Positions 36,250-47,879 of a stretch of DNA of 64,000 bases are shown here, piece after piece. The notes under the pieces are model-generated. The model was not told where the DNA came from. It saw only the letters and a list, made by a program, of their open reading frames with translations, and ran no database searches. The DNA is from Dryas octopetala (Eukaryota > Streptophyta > Magnoliopsida > Rosales > Rosaceae). The stretch's first letter is position 1. Every line of letters begins with the position of its first letter. The position numbers and the translations under genes were made by a program. The stretch spans positions 10,895,271 to 10,959,270 of the forward strand of contig OY992834.1 in the NCBI GenBank assembly GCA_963921425.1, given 5' to 3'.

Positions 36250-38491
36250 TTTTGCTTTATATTATAATAATATTATTCTTGAGCTTAATGCATATGTGTT
36301 GCACCACCGGATGGTTGTGTTAATTTATAGAGGGATGAGGAAGGCAACACATGGACAATTGTGGCCAAGTGTCATGGGCTGAGGTGGAGTTTGGGAAGTG
36401 AGTTACGGTACTTCGATCATCTATATATGCAATGTGAGGATTCAGGTGGTGATCTCATGAAGAGAAATGAAACGGTGCTTATTTGGCGACACTTGTGAAA
36501 ATGGAGAGGCTTGCAAGCTTGAAAATTTAGAAAAGGTACTTTCTTATTTCAAAATCGTTTTATGCGTGATTGTTCTTAATTGATTTTTTTCACTAGCTAA
36601 TAAAACTTGAACCCAGCTAGTTATAATTAATTTGTGAGTTAATTATCATGAAAATAATCAAGCAATATATGTTTTGTGTGCATGCTAGGACTAGATATGG
36701 GATTTTAGTTGAGGGTATATAAATTCTTAGTCATCCTTTCGTTGTAAGACGATTTCATAAAGACAAGTATAGTCTAGCTTACTTATAGTCACATGTGAAA
36801 TTTCAAGATTAATTAATTAGGATAGAACTAACTTTTCTATGAAAATGGGAAAGTGAAATATATAATTGCTATAGTATACCTTTATTAATATATTTCTCAT
36901 TTGATTGCATGTGAAGCAAATTAGACAATCATCACGCATATGCATATATTATGTGGGCGTTTATATATAGTTTAGCGTATGTAATGTCATAGCGTAGTAG
37001 GGTGTTCTATCTCTAAACTTAGAGTTTGATTTTCATTTTCTTTTTTATTAATAAAAAGAAAATGATTTCAGCCTCTATTTACTGTTACGATTTATATTAA
37101 CCATCATCATTCACACAGGCATAAATGATTACCGAGAGATGGAGTACTGGCATTTTCCTTGTGCTACAATCACTATACAAAAACCATATATACGTTCAAT
37201 CATATATACATATATATGACTTGTGGTCAATCTCTTTCTTGAGATATTGATCGATCATCCTCTTGGGAAATTTTGACTTGTGTTGGAGAGTGAGCAGAGC
37301 TGAAACAACGTGTTAAGGAAACAAGTGAGTAGTGGTTGATTTGGCAAGCTAAGAGAAGAGGTACGTGCCATTACTACCACCAAAAGTAACGCTCTAGTTA
37401 ATTATGAATACATAATATTTGTTTGTATCTACTTGCATGCAACCTATGCTAGCTTGCATGGCTTGTTTTCTTCTATGTATAATTATGAATACACGCTGTC
37501 CGAGTGTGAACATTAATTGGCAATTACTAGAGGCTCCATAGCCGTTTCTCATCTCCATTTTGGATAAAGCTTGAACATCATCATGTTTCTGTATATATGT
37601 AAATTAATATATAATAGATATTTGTACAAGTTTCTGTATACATGATTAACACTTGTCGTATGCAAATTAATAAAAGGCAACCTAGCTTCTATGCATTTCC
37701 ATGCATAGTTTAAACCAACATAAAAGTTGGGGCACAGATAATATAGTAAACAGTTGGCAGATCAAAAAAGAAATTGGCTTGTAATGGGCCTTGGGATAAT
37801 TTTATTTTAGGCGAATATTGGTATATTTAATTATTGTTAGAATTGTGTTGCTCGGTGCTTGATGTACAAAACATGCATATATATATATATGGATGTGAAA
37901 TGCAATTCACATCAGTCAGAAAAATAACACAGTAATCTACATTGTATAATTAAGTGGATAGGGTCCATTACTAGAAACATCAAGATCCTCGTTTAAGATA
38001 AAACCCCTACACCTTTTGCATGTTATGTGTCAAATTTCATATAATTCAAAATGTCTTGGACTCATAAATCAAAAAGAAAAAAGTACATAGTCTTGAGACT
38101 CTTGACCTATTATAATTGTGTCTCGTTTTTCCAGTCTCTTTTACAACTTGAGCTAAAGGACTCAAACTCATTATTCGAATTTTATTCAATTGGGAAATGA
38201 AAGAGGAGTAGAGGAGTTTGAAGGGCTAATCAACTATCAACTATGTGCCTCTTCATCACTAATTTTGGGGGCTATATGGGCTGTAGCTGTAGGCCTGTAG
38301 AGTAGCCCAACCTAACTAATTTATTTTCTTTTTTTCGTTTAGCCTAGGCTGCCTAGCTAGTCTATTTTCAACCTCAAAATATCTCCTATATATGTACATC
38401 CAGTATTCCAGTCCAGTCCAGACCATTTAAAATTCCAGATTTCTTCCAATCACCGATGATGAATCATGTACGGTGGGAATCATATATTTAA
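36250..38491. other. PME copy A upstream region
   Basis: AT-rich non-coding DNA with many short ATAT/TATATA tracts. It contains the PME promoter near its left edge and matches 51685-53906 of copy B with small gaps. No gene seen. It ends at the duplication border. Confidence 0.65.
36322..36329 (-). promoter_or_regulatory. TATA box of PME copy A
   Basis: Read on the minus strand the sequence is CTATAAATTA, about 75 bp upstream of the ATG at 36249. The same motif is kept at the equivalent place in copy B. Confidence 0.55.
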
Positions 38492-39111
38492 AGAGCTTTA
38501 TTTGCACACTCTTTTTTTTATTTTACACCCTTATAATTTAATTTATGAAATTTCTTAATTAATATAAAAGAAAAACACATTAAAGGACAGCCTTTACACA
38601 CCTATCAACTTAGACAAAAAAAACACACACACACACCACACCACCTCTACCCGACCCACACCTTCCTCCCTCCCCCTCCCTCACCGGACCACCTCCCTCT
38701 CTCCCCCCTTTCACCGGACCCACCCAGCCCCTCCCCCATCACCAGACTACTTCCCTTTCTCCCCCTCCCTCTCTATCCTCCCCGCATGCAGCACCACCCT
38801 CATCCTTCTCTCTCCTCCCCGCATGCAGCACCGGCCACCCTCCTCGATCCCTCTCTCTCCTCCCCGCATGCAGCAGCACCACCTCACTCCCTCCCCCCGT
38901 TTCACCCGACCCACCCAGCCCCTCCCCCCCTCACCCGACCACCTCTTTCCCTCCCGCACCCTCCCCGCACCACCCTCCTCCCTCTCTCTTTCTCTTTCTT
39001 CCCCCGCAGCACACCTCCCTGTCACAGCCATTCGGAACTGGTCCGCCGAAACGGTTAGCTTCGTTCGGCAGACAGCCACCGAACAACCAGGAAACGTTCG
39101 GCGGATGATTG
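38492..39111. mobile_element. left half of a foldback element at the duplication junction
   Basis: Starts AAGAGCTTTATTTGCACAC, like the outer end of the element at 57937 (AGAGGCCTTATTTGTACAC). It continues with the same TTACACACC, CCCTCACCGGACCACC and CCCCGCAGCAC blocks, and reaches the hairpin region (TTCGTTCGGCAGACAGCC, then ACGTTCGGCGGATGA). It stops there: the whole right half is missing, and the TBCD intron 9 sequence of copy B follows directly. The truncation point corresponds to the centre of the palindrome in the complete relative. Confidence 0.82.
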
Positions 39112-41742
39112 TTTTTGGCAGAACAGTTGTTAACTCAATAGTGAGTTGGCTCTCAAAGCTTTCTCTTTTTGTTGTTATTTTAGTTTTCTACTAGTGGTGT
39201 GTTCTGTACTGAATAATTCATGCAAAATAAACGTCTGTGAGTACTGATTCCAAGGACCTGTAAAGAGTGACTAGTTGTGACCAAAAACAAGAAAGGAAAA
39301 AAAACCGAAAATGGTTGGTAGACCAATAAAGTCTGTCGATATACACAATTTACTTTGAGTAGGACAGAGGTTATGATATGTTTTTGCCCACATTCCTATG
39401 GATTTCATTATTCACCATCACAATTTACTTTGAGTAGGACAGAGGTTATGATATGTTTTTGCCCACATTCCTATGGATTTCATTATTCACCATCAATATT
39501 TTTGTTACTGTAGCATGTTATCCCAAGTTTAATATTCTGGCTATTTAGAGATATGTAGTTACTCAATGTTGATGTCATCAGGATAAAGGCTTGAGAAAAC
39601 TTGCTGCCGAGGCCCTTTCTGCTCTTGTTAAATATGATCCTGAATATTTTGCAAACTATGCTTTGGAGAAAATAATTCCTTGTACTCTCTCATCTGATTT
39701 GTGCATGCGACATGGAGCGACACTGGCGGCTGGGGAACTTGTTTTAGCACTACATCAATGTCATTATGTTCCTTCCGCTGGTTGGTACTCTAACCCTTAT
39801 AAAAGCTCACAAAGAGTAGTCTAAACTTGATGCCTTAGGTTGTTAGTGTTTATACGCCTTTTCCCCTAAGTGTTTTCTTATCCAGTTTGAAATCCCATTC
39901 TTTGCTTTTTATCAAAGTAAAATATATTTTATTTTTCTTGGGTTTCCAATTCAAAGAAGGTAACTAGTACAGGGTTTTTTTTTTTGTGGGGGCTGGTTTT
40001 GGGGGATTGATATTTTGATTGCATAAACCATTACAATTTGTTTAAACTTGTTCTTTACAGATAAACAAAAGCGTGTTTCTGGTGTTGTACCGGCTATTGA
40101 GAAAGCGCGCGCGCCTTTATCGTGGAAAAGGTGGAGAAATTATGCGTGTAGCTGTTTCCCGCTTCATCGAATGTATATCTATATCTTCTGTGTCATTACC
40201 AGAAAAGATTAAACGCAGTTTGCTTGATACTCTTAATGAGAATTTGAGGCATCCTAATTCTCAAATTCAGGTGGTTATGTCTTAATGTGAGGTATTCTAG
40301 CTATTTTCTTATTTAATTTCTTTGTGATGTCTGAATTGGTGAATCAATTTTTCAATACTATATGCAGGAAGCTGCGGTTAAAGCTCTGAAGAACTTTGTG
40401 CAAGCATATTTAGTTGCTGCAGATGTTGGAGGTACTGGTGATATAACATCAAAGTACCTGGCACTCTTGACTGATCCAAATGTGGCTGTAAGAAGAGGAT
40501 CAGCATTGGCAATAGGTGTTTTGCCATGTGAACTTTTTGCCAATAGGTGGAAGGATGTGCTTCTGAAGCTTTGTAGCTCTTGTGCAATTGAGGTGCAAAA
40601 TAAGTTTTAAATCTCATCGTGTTTCTTCTATTTCGGGGAAGAATATCAATGATGATCTCCTAATTGGATAATTCCCATGTGCAGGATAACCCTGATAATA
40701 GAGATGCCGAAGCACGAGTCAATGCTGTCAAAGGACTTGTGTCAGTTTGTGAAGCATTAACTCGGAAGCAAGAATATTCTGGTATCCATTCCGTGGAGGA
40801 TGACATGCCTTTGTTTCTTCTCATCAAGGGCGAAATAATGATGACTTTATTGAGAGCTCTGGATGACTATTCTGTTGATAACAGAGGTGATGTGGGTTCT
40901 TGGGTGCGTGAGGCTGCTATGGATGGCCTTGAGAGATGTACATATATTCTATGCAAGAGATATTCTGTTGGTCTCGCTGGAACATCAGGTCAAGTTGATT
41001 CTGCACTGGAGTCACAGAATAGTGATGACAGTGACCAGTTGCATTCACTGTTTGATGCAAATCTTGCTACCAGTATCGTTGGGGGAATATGTAAGCAAGC
41101 TGTGGAGAAGATGGATAGACTGAGAGAAGCAGCTGCAAAGGTTCTGCAGAGGATTTTGTACAACAAGATAGCTTATGTCCCACATATACCGCACAGGAAA
41201 AAGTTGGAAGAAATAGTTCCTAATGAAGCTGATTTAAAGTGGGCGGTAAGTATACACATGCCAATTCTATGAGAATTTTTTCGCCAAGTTATGTTGCCAG
41301 ATTGTAAATCTGGACCATTGATTAGGTGGATTCTTGTTGAAATGTGTGGTCCAAATTAACAATATGGCCACATAACATGCGAGATATCTGACAAGAGAGC
41401 ATTATCATCACTTCTATAGTAGTGTTGGTAAGTAATTGAAGTTCTTTGACTGAGAGCCCATCCTGTACTTGCTTGTAGGTACCAACATTTTCATATCCTC
41501 GTTTTGTACAATTGCTTCAATTTGGCTGTTTTAGCAGATCAGTGCTATCTGGGTTAGTTATCTCTATTGGTGGGTTGCAAGATTTTTTGAGGAAGGCATC
41601 GCTCACAGCATTGTTAGAGTATCTTCAAGTGGTAGAAAGTGAAGACCAGAATGGAAGGTCCAGAGAGAATATGCTATCTACTGACATGCTTTGGGTTCAA
41701 CAGTACAGGAGATGTGACAGAGTCATTGTACCTGCATTGAAG
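39112..41742 (+). pseudogene. truncated TBCD pseudogene (copies of exons 10-14)
   Basis: Only exons 10 to 14 of the 17 remain: 39582-39780, 40061-40270, 40368-40592, 40685-41245 and 41479-41742. Exons 1-9 were never copied and exons 15-17 were removed by a later deletion. The exon 11 copy has four extra bases in a GCGCGC run (near 40106), shifting the frame. The exon 14 copy has two in-frame 3-base losses. Splice sites of the remaining exons are still good. There is no promoter or start, so no cofactor D can be made. A partial transcript running towards MAP1A copy B remains possible. Confidence 0.93.
39344..39493 (+). repeat. 75-bp tandem duplication in the copy B TBCD intron
   Basis: The unit starting CACAATTTACTTTGAG at 39344 restarts at 39419 and is identical over nearly its whole length. 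Copy A has a single version (from about 21329). It therefore arose in copy B after the large duplication. Confidence 0.88.
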
Positions 41743-42317
41743 GTAGCTCAGATATAACCTATTGCTAGAAATGTGAATCTATCCTTTCGCGGCAATTATA
41801 TAGGAATGGGGATCTCTTATTTTCATGATTGCATGCCCTAGTTACCAAATTCTTTCCAAAAAAATATTAGATATTATCCAGATAGGATTCGATTAGATAT
41901 TATCCATGGAGTGGTCATGGGTGATTTATGGGATTCGAAAAGACCAAGAAAGAAATAAGTAGAATTCATAGTCAAATGGCGATTCATCTCAGAATTCTGT
42001 TAAAAAGCTGTTTGGCATCGAAGTTTGTCTGTCATAGACAATAGTTTCTACTAAATTGATCACAGGGTTTAACAATAATTCAAGTCGCTCTTCTGAATCA
42101 ATCTAACGAATAATCATGCCTTAAACCAAAACTCAAAATTGACTAATTATCACCCAATAAGTTACAAACACATACCTCACCCAACAAAGGAGGCAACAAA
42201 ATTGACTATTTCATACAAGTTCTTATTTTTTTTAATTTTTCTGTTACAGATGTATGATTACCATGAATGGCAACCCTAATGTCAGTTTACCGCTTTCATT
42301 AAACCATGATTCAGTGA

Positions 42318-45300
42318 TTATGCATTGAGCCATGGGAACACATTGGGTGATGAAGGCAACCGTGCTGTAAGAACTTCAACTCCAGTCTCTGTCACCTACA
42401 TATTTAGGAAAACAAGATGCATTCAGCACAGACACCAAATACTATTCATGTGTTACTATGGAGGAGTATTGTGCGTGTGTGTTGGCATGCTGCTCTATCC
42501 ATCTTTATTACATTGAATTAGAAGATTTATTCATGTTCTTTAATGCTTAAGCTGACTCAAAACCCAGAGGGCAAATCTCACAAACAGTTTCCAGGAGCAG
42601 AAGAAGAAATGTTAAATTCAATAAACACAGTTCATTCCAGGGAATTTGAACACTAAATGCAATGACAGTTACAGAAGTTGAAAACATGTAAGGCATAAAA
42701 CATAATTAAAGGAACTGCAGTTACCAGAAGTGTGTGCTCAAACTGAGCACTGCACTTGCCATCTGCTGTAACAAGTGTCCATCCATCAGGCCACATCCGG
42801 TCACGCCAAACGCCTATTGATGTTTATTTTATTTTATAAAGATGTAGCTAGCAAATGAAGAAACTGTTCACTCATATGCTCATAAAACAAACTTTTAAGA
42901 AATACCTGCATTGATCATTGGTTCAATTGTAAAAGTCTGTCCAGCTTTCATCACACCAACTGCTTTATTTCCTGCTTGGGTGAAGGCATGCAATGCATTA
43001 AAAGGGCAAGCCAGAAATTATATGATTCATATATATAGAAGCTTCTTAATTGAGCGTACTTGCATAATGGGGAATATTTGGTGCACAATGAAAGAGCTCC
43101 CCAATACCATGACCGCAATATGATTTCACCTGTTGGTGCAATACAAAATTACTAAAGTCTGTCTCATTCCTTAAAATTTAAAGTGCTGCACCATTCTAGA
43201 CTCAAGTTGCAAATTTACCACAGATAATCCTGACATTGTAGCATGCCGATTAATGACTTCACCGACTTCACGAAATCGCATCCCAGGTTTTACTGCACTT
43301 GACAAAAAACCAATCAAGAATAATTTTTTTCCTTTTATGCTTTAAGTCCCCAGACAATTGAAATTATACTAGAGTACAGTCTCCTAATCAGGGTCAAACC
43401 TATATTATACATTGTACACATACCAATAGATATTGCTTTCTCCAAACACTCATAAGTACATTGAACTAGCTTTCGAGACTCTTCATCAACATTTCCCACA
43501 AAGTATGTTTCATTGAGATCACCTGCATTATGAGTTAACGGTTGGTCAAGCATAGAACTGGTTCAGAATTTGAACTACATGTTAAATGTGTAGAACACTT
43601 ATTACCATGGACACCTTTATAATACACAGTCACATCAACATTGACAATATCGCCATCCTCTAATTTCCTGCAGCAAAAGTTTCATTTAGATGCAACATAA
43701 AAGAGGTTGCAATGCTGCTAAAACTAAGGGGCTCACAATTATAATCTTTTAAAAAATGCCAAACTATGCAAACAGTATCTCAGAGAGAGACAGAGAGATG
43801 AAACACAAAAGCCAAACATCAAAGAAAAAAATTTCAAATAAATAGGTACAACACAAACCTGGCATCAGGAATCCCATGGCAAATTACTTCATTGACTGAC
43901 CTGAAATGAAGAGACAAAGCAGAGCACAAATACTTGATCAATACCATACAATCTCAAGAAAACTCATAGAAAATGTACACAAAAAAGTACCTACGTGCAG
44001 CAAGACTTGGGGAAAAAGTGATAATTGAGAGATGATGGATATCCACCTGCAGTGAGTTAAAAGCCAAACATCATCACACCAACCATTATCTATTTTGGAC
44101 AATGATAAACATGCACATCATAAGCTTACAGCCATGTATGCATAAAACATGGCCACTATATAAATAAATATAAAAAAATACAAAACAAAAATTGAAACAA
44201 AAATATAAAATTGCCACATTAGTGAGGTCTGGTTAAAGCGTATAAAGTTTGAACAGCTACAACAATAAACAAGGAAACATATTTGTTAGCATGTTAAGCA
44301 AAGTGGAAGGCTCATTCTATACCAGCAGCAATAGTAGCATCATGGACCACCTGATCAATTTCATCAGTTGTGATACCAGGTCGTATTACACAAGCAGCTG
44401 CATCCAAAACCTTTCTTGCAATCTGACAATACAATTATGACAAGAACATCAGAATATCAGTAAACATTCAGGGAAAAAAACATTGAAATGTTTCCATCTA
44501 AAAAACATAAACAACCGCAGAGACACCTCAAACAAACTGAAACAAGGACAGTAAAATGGATGTCTGTGCAATGAAAAAGAGTATATATTGCTTCAGTCTT
44601 GTCTTCTTTGTTGGTCATTGTTAATCTTCATTATTCCACCTCTTTTTAAAAGTTATTAACATTCTTTTACAATGAAATATTTCAGTTTTACCAACAGAAA
44701 ACCCTTCCATCCAAAAGATGACGGGAAAAAATTTAAGAACACAAAGTTCCCTGTAATAGCAAGATTATTAAATACTTTGAACAGATAAAATTCTTCTTGA
44801 AAGAGTAAACCAGTATAGACTATAGAGCATACCATTAACCATTTTTGCATTGTTAAAGGCATACAACGATAAAGTGAAACAATATGGCAGCAAGTTATAA
44901 AGAAAATGACATAACAAGATAACACTGGTTCATGAGAACAAAATGAAGGGAGAGAAAAAAGAAAAAAAAAAAAAAAAAAGGCAATTGGAACTTACTAGAC
45001 AGGTTTCTCGCATTCTCTCAATTTGTTCTGGAGTCTTGATCTTCAACATGAATATATCATGATAATTAGAAAATAAGAAAAAAGAATATAGTAGAAAGGA
45101 AAAATAAAATCTAGAAAGGATAAAGTCCAACTTGGTATCATGTCAATCTATACTCAAATATGAATTATGAGGTTTTCAAGTATGCGCTTACCTCAACAAC
45201 TTGCTGCAGATCACTATTGGGCTCAATTTTTGGGATTCCCTGAATTTTTTTTTTAGAGGAAAAAAGGTCAAAACTATAATGGCAAGTAGAAATAACAACA

Positions 45301-46673
45301 AAATGGAGCATTCAACTTTCATTTAAATCAGCAAAAGATGTAGCCCTGTATCTACTGAAAGTGGACATCAGAAATACATTGAAAGGATTCTAACTTACAT
45401 CAGCTGCCCAATCAGGCAGTTCAATGTGAGCAGGTACCACAAGCTTACTAGATATAGGATACGGCCTCAGTGTCCTGCACAATAGAAGAATCAATAACAG
45501 TTTCAACAAGTAACATAAAAAGGGTAATTCATGCTTCAAAAGAGATCCGGAAAATTATAGTTAAAACCGCCTCTGAATTTCAGATTTTCTATCACAGACC
45601 TCCGTGCTTCCCATCTATCCATTTCACATTGTCATGTGTTTCTGACAACTAGCCCAGAAATACAGATGTACAAGACATTGAAATACACATGTATAAGACA
45701 TTGAAATGTGTTAAAACTCGGGAAACTGATCAATACTTGTCACATATTCATATAGTTGTTCCATCAATTATTATCAGCTAGCAATAACCTATCCGATAAA
45801 AAAGCCATGATACATAAATTTCCAATTATAAAACAAATAATGCCAAGCAACAGAACCACCAAGCACAATATCTAACAACAATTAACATGAAAGAAAAGAC
45901 AGACAAAACAAGAGAAATGTACCCAGTCCAATCAAAATAGGGAATCTTTGGAGTTCGAGCCTGTCCTTTCTTCAAGCAATATAGCCAACCTTCACCACCC
46001 GGAGTACCCATCCCATCGGCTGGCTTGGCCTTTTGATGCACTGATTTATGGGAGCTCCATGAAGCCTTGAAACAATCCTGAGTGCTGTTAATAAATGCCA
46101 ATTTTCACCAATAAAAGAAACGAATAAATCATTGAATGAAGTTAAACACTTGAAAGAAGTATGGCAATAGAAATAGGATGGCTAAAATTGTATGGCAATA
46201 GAAATTAGTAGTAATACAAAGAAGGAAGTTGTTACAAACCAGAAAGCAGCAGCTTCACGAGGAAGCTTCAGTTCCACACATTTGGGACACCTGCAAATAA
46301 TAATCAAAGTTAATTCAAAAAAATTAGTACCCCACATCTTTTAACTCTTGAACAGCCAACTATGTCAAGATCAAAACTTTTTTATTCTTTATTAACTGAA
46401 ATGGGGAGTCTCCACCCCAAAAAAAAATTTCCCAATATTGTAAACCACATATTCACTTTTTCCGAGCACAATTTGCTATAAGTCTTAGAACCCAGATAAA
46501 AAGTACAGAAATTTTTTATTTTTTCAAAAGGGCAATTAGCAGAGTATAAAAGTGACTGACTAAAATTGAAATATTGAAAGTGGAAAATTTACATACTGAA
46601 GATGAGCAGGTTTGGCACACCGAGCACACAATAGGCTACTAGCTGGTTCGGCGACATCTGAACCACCGGCCAT
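42318..46673 (-). CDS. MAP1A: methionine aminopeptidase 1A (MAP1A), copy B
   Basis: All sixteen exons are present with good splice sites and the same lengths as copy A, giving 396 residues: 46597-46673, 46240-46290, 45923-46084, 45399-45474, 45192-45239, 44996-45040, 44323-44422, 43995-44046, 43859-43900, 43616-43677, 43424-43522, 43219-43292, 43060-43129, 42906-42971, 42725-42813 and 42318-42395. The metal ligands D229, D240, H303, E336 and E367 and H212 are all kept, and the motif QTFTIEP is the standard form. Changes against copy A include E181D, A355L and R362C; the last two lie in the otherwise strongly conserved [16 protein letters not shown] stretch just before ligand E367. The gene looks expressible, but its efficiency is open. 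Upstream DNA lacks the 479-bp segment of copy A. Confidence 0.92.
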
Positions 46674-47879
46674 AATCACATTCGATGTTTACAGCAATAA
46701 CTTGAAGATTGAGTTCTTATGTGATTGCCGAAGAGGTCAATTGCTTGGATAATCAGTGTCAGACTCAACTGAGAGAGAAGGACTGTGTCTTGGGAAGGGG
46801 CTGGGGTTTTTGAGTTGAGAGGGAAATAAGTTGGAGATTTCGGAATTTATACGTTTATTACTTTTTCTTTTACTTTTTATTTCGGAAAAAAGAAAAAACG
46901 GAAATTGGTGTTGTAGTTTTTGGTCAAATCTTCTACTTCTCCTTGGCGGCTTGGCTGATATTGTAGTTTTTCTATCTGACTTTAATATCATGTATTATTA
47001 CAGCCACATATATAGTTTTTTCTTTTACGTTTATAAGAGGAAATAAATAGTTATAAGTTATAAGTTATAACTTGCAAGCAAAGAATTGTGCATTCATAGG
47101 AATATAGGATCTAGAAACGTGTCAAACATGAGAATTGTTTTTTCAAATTCAACAAAGAAAAATATAATGAAAGGCTTTTTACTAGTTCGAGGGCTATTAG
47201 TGGACTCACTCGATCACAATTATAACTAAGAAAAAGAAGCAACTTGTATAAATTTCAACGATCATTCTCTGCCTTACAAATATAAAAAAAGATAAAAAAA
47301 ACAAAAGTGAAATCTTATATATTCAATAATTAAATCATAAACAATTTACAAAAATTTCAAAAGAAAGATTGACCTTCACCCAATTATAGTTAGGTGAATG
47401 TAGAATAGTCAACCAATTGTATCACAGTTACTAAAATTATAGAAAACTAAAATCTACATACAACTTATAACAACTTCACAATCTTCAAAACTAATCAAAA
47501 CAACAAAAGGTGTTTGTTTTAAAACGTTTAGAAAAATTCACATTCAACGTGGACCTTTGAGCTGGAAACCTTATTCCCACTCCTCTTTTACACTCTTTGT
47601 CAGTTTGTTGGAGTACAAATAATTTTTTTTTTTTTGTTGCCAAGTGCAAATAGTGCCATGCCATTTTATTCATAAGAAATGATATGACTACCAATACCAT
47701 ATTTCGGTTGTAATTGACTTGTAAGTTTATTGATCGAGCGTTGATAATAAAGGTACACAAATTTTCTTACAATTAGTCGCGTCCAATATTCGATCATATT
47801 GTAGCCATCTATTATTACCAATATTTTGTAACATCAAATCACATAGTGAGAAAGCTAGCTCCTCCTACACAATCCTGAT
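46674..47879. other. intergenic: MAP1A copy B promoter and PME copy B 3' flank
   Basis: Counterpart of 30784-32447 without the 479-bp segment. AT-rich, no gene. A small 20-30 bp insertion (around 47846-47870, with AAGCTAGCTCC) just after the PME stop codon is not in copy A. Confidence 0.65.

Noticed and set aside
38747-39194. Open frames rich in His, Pro and Ser
   Set aside because: They lie in the CCCTCCC-rich arm of the half foldback element at the duplication junction and run into intron sequence.
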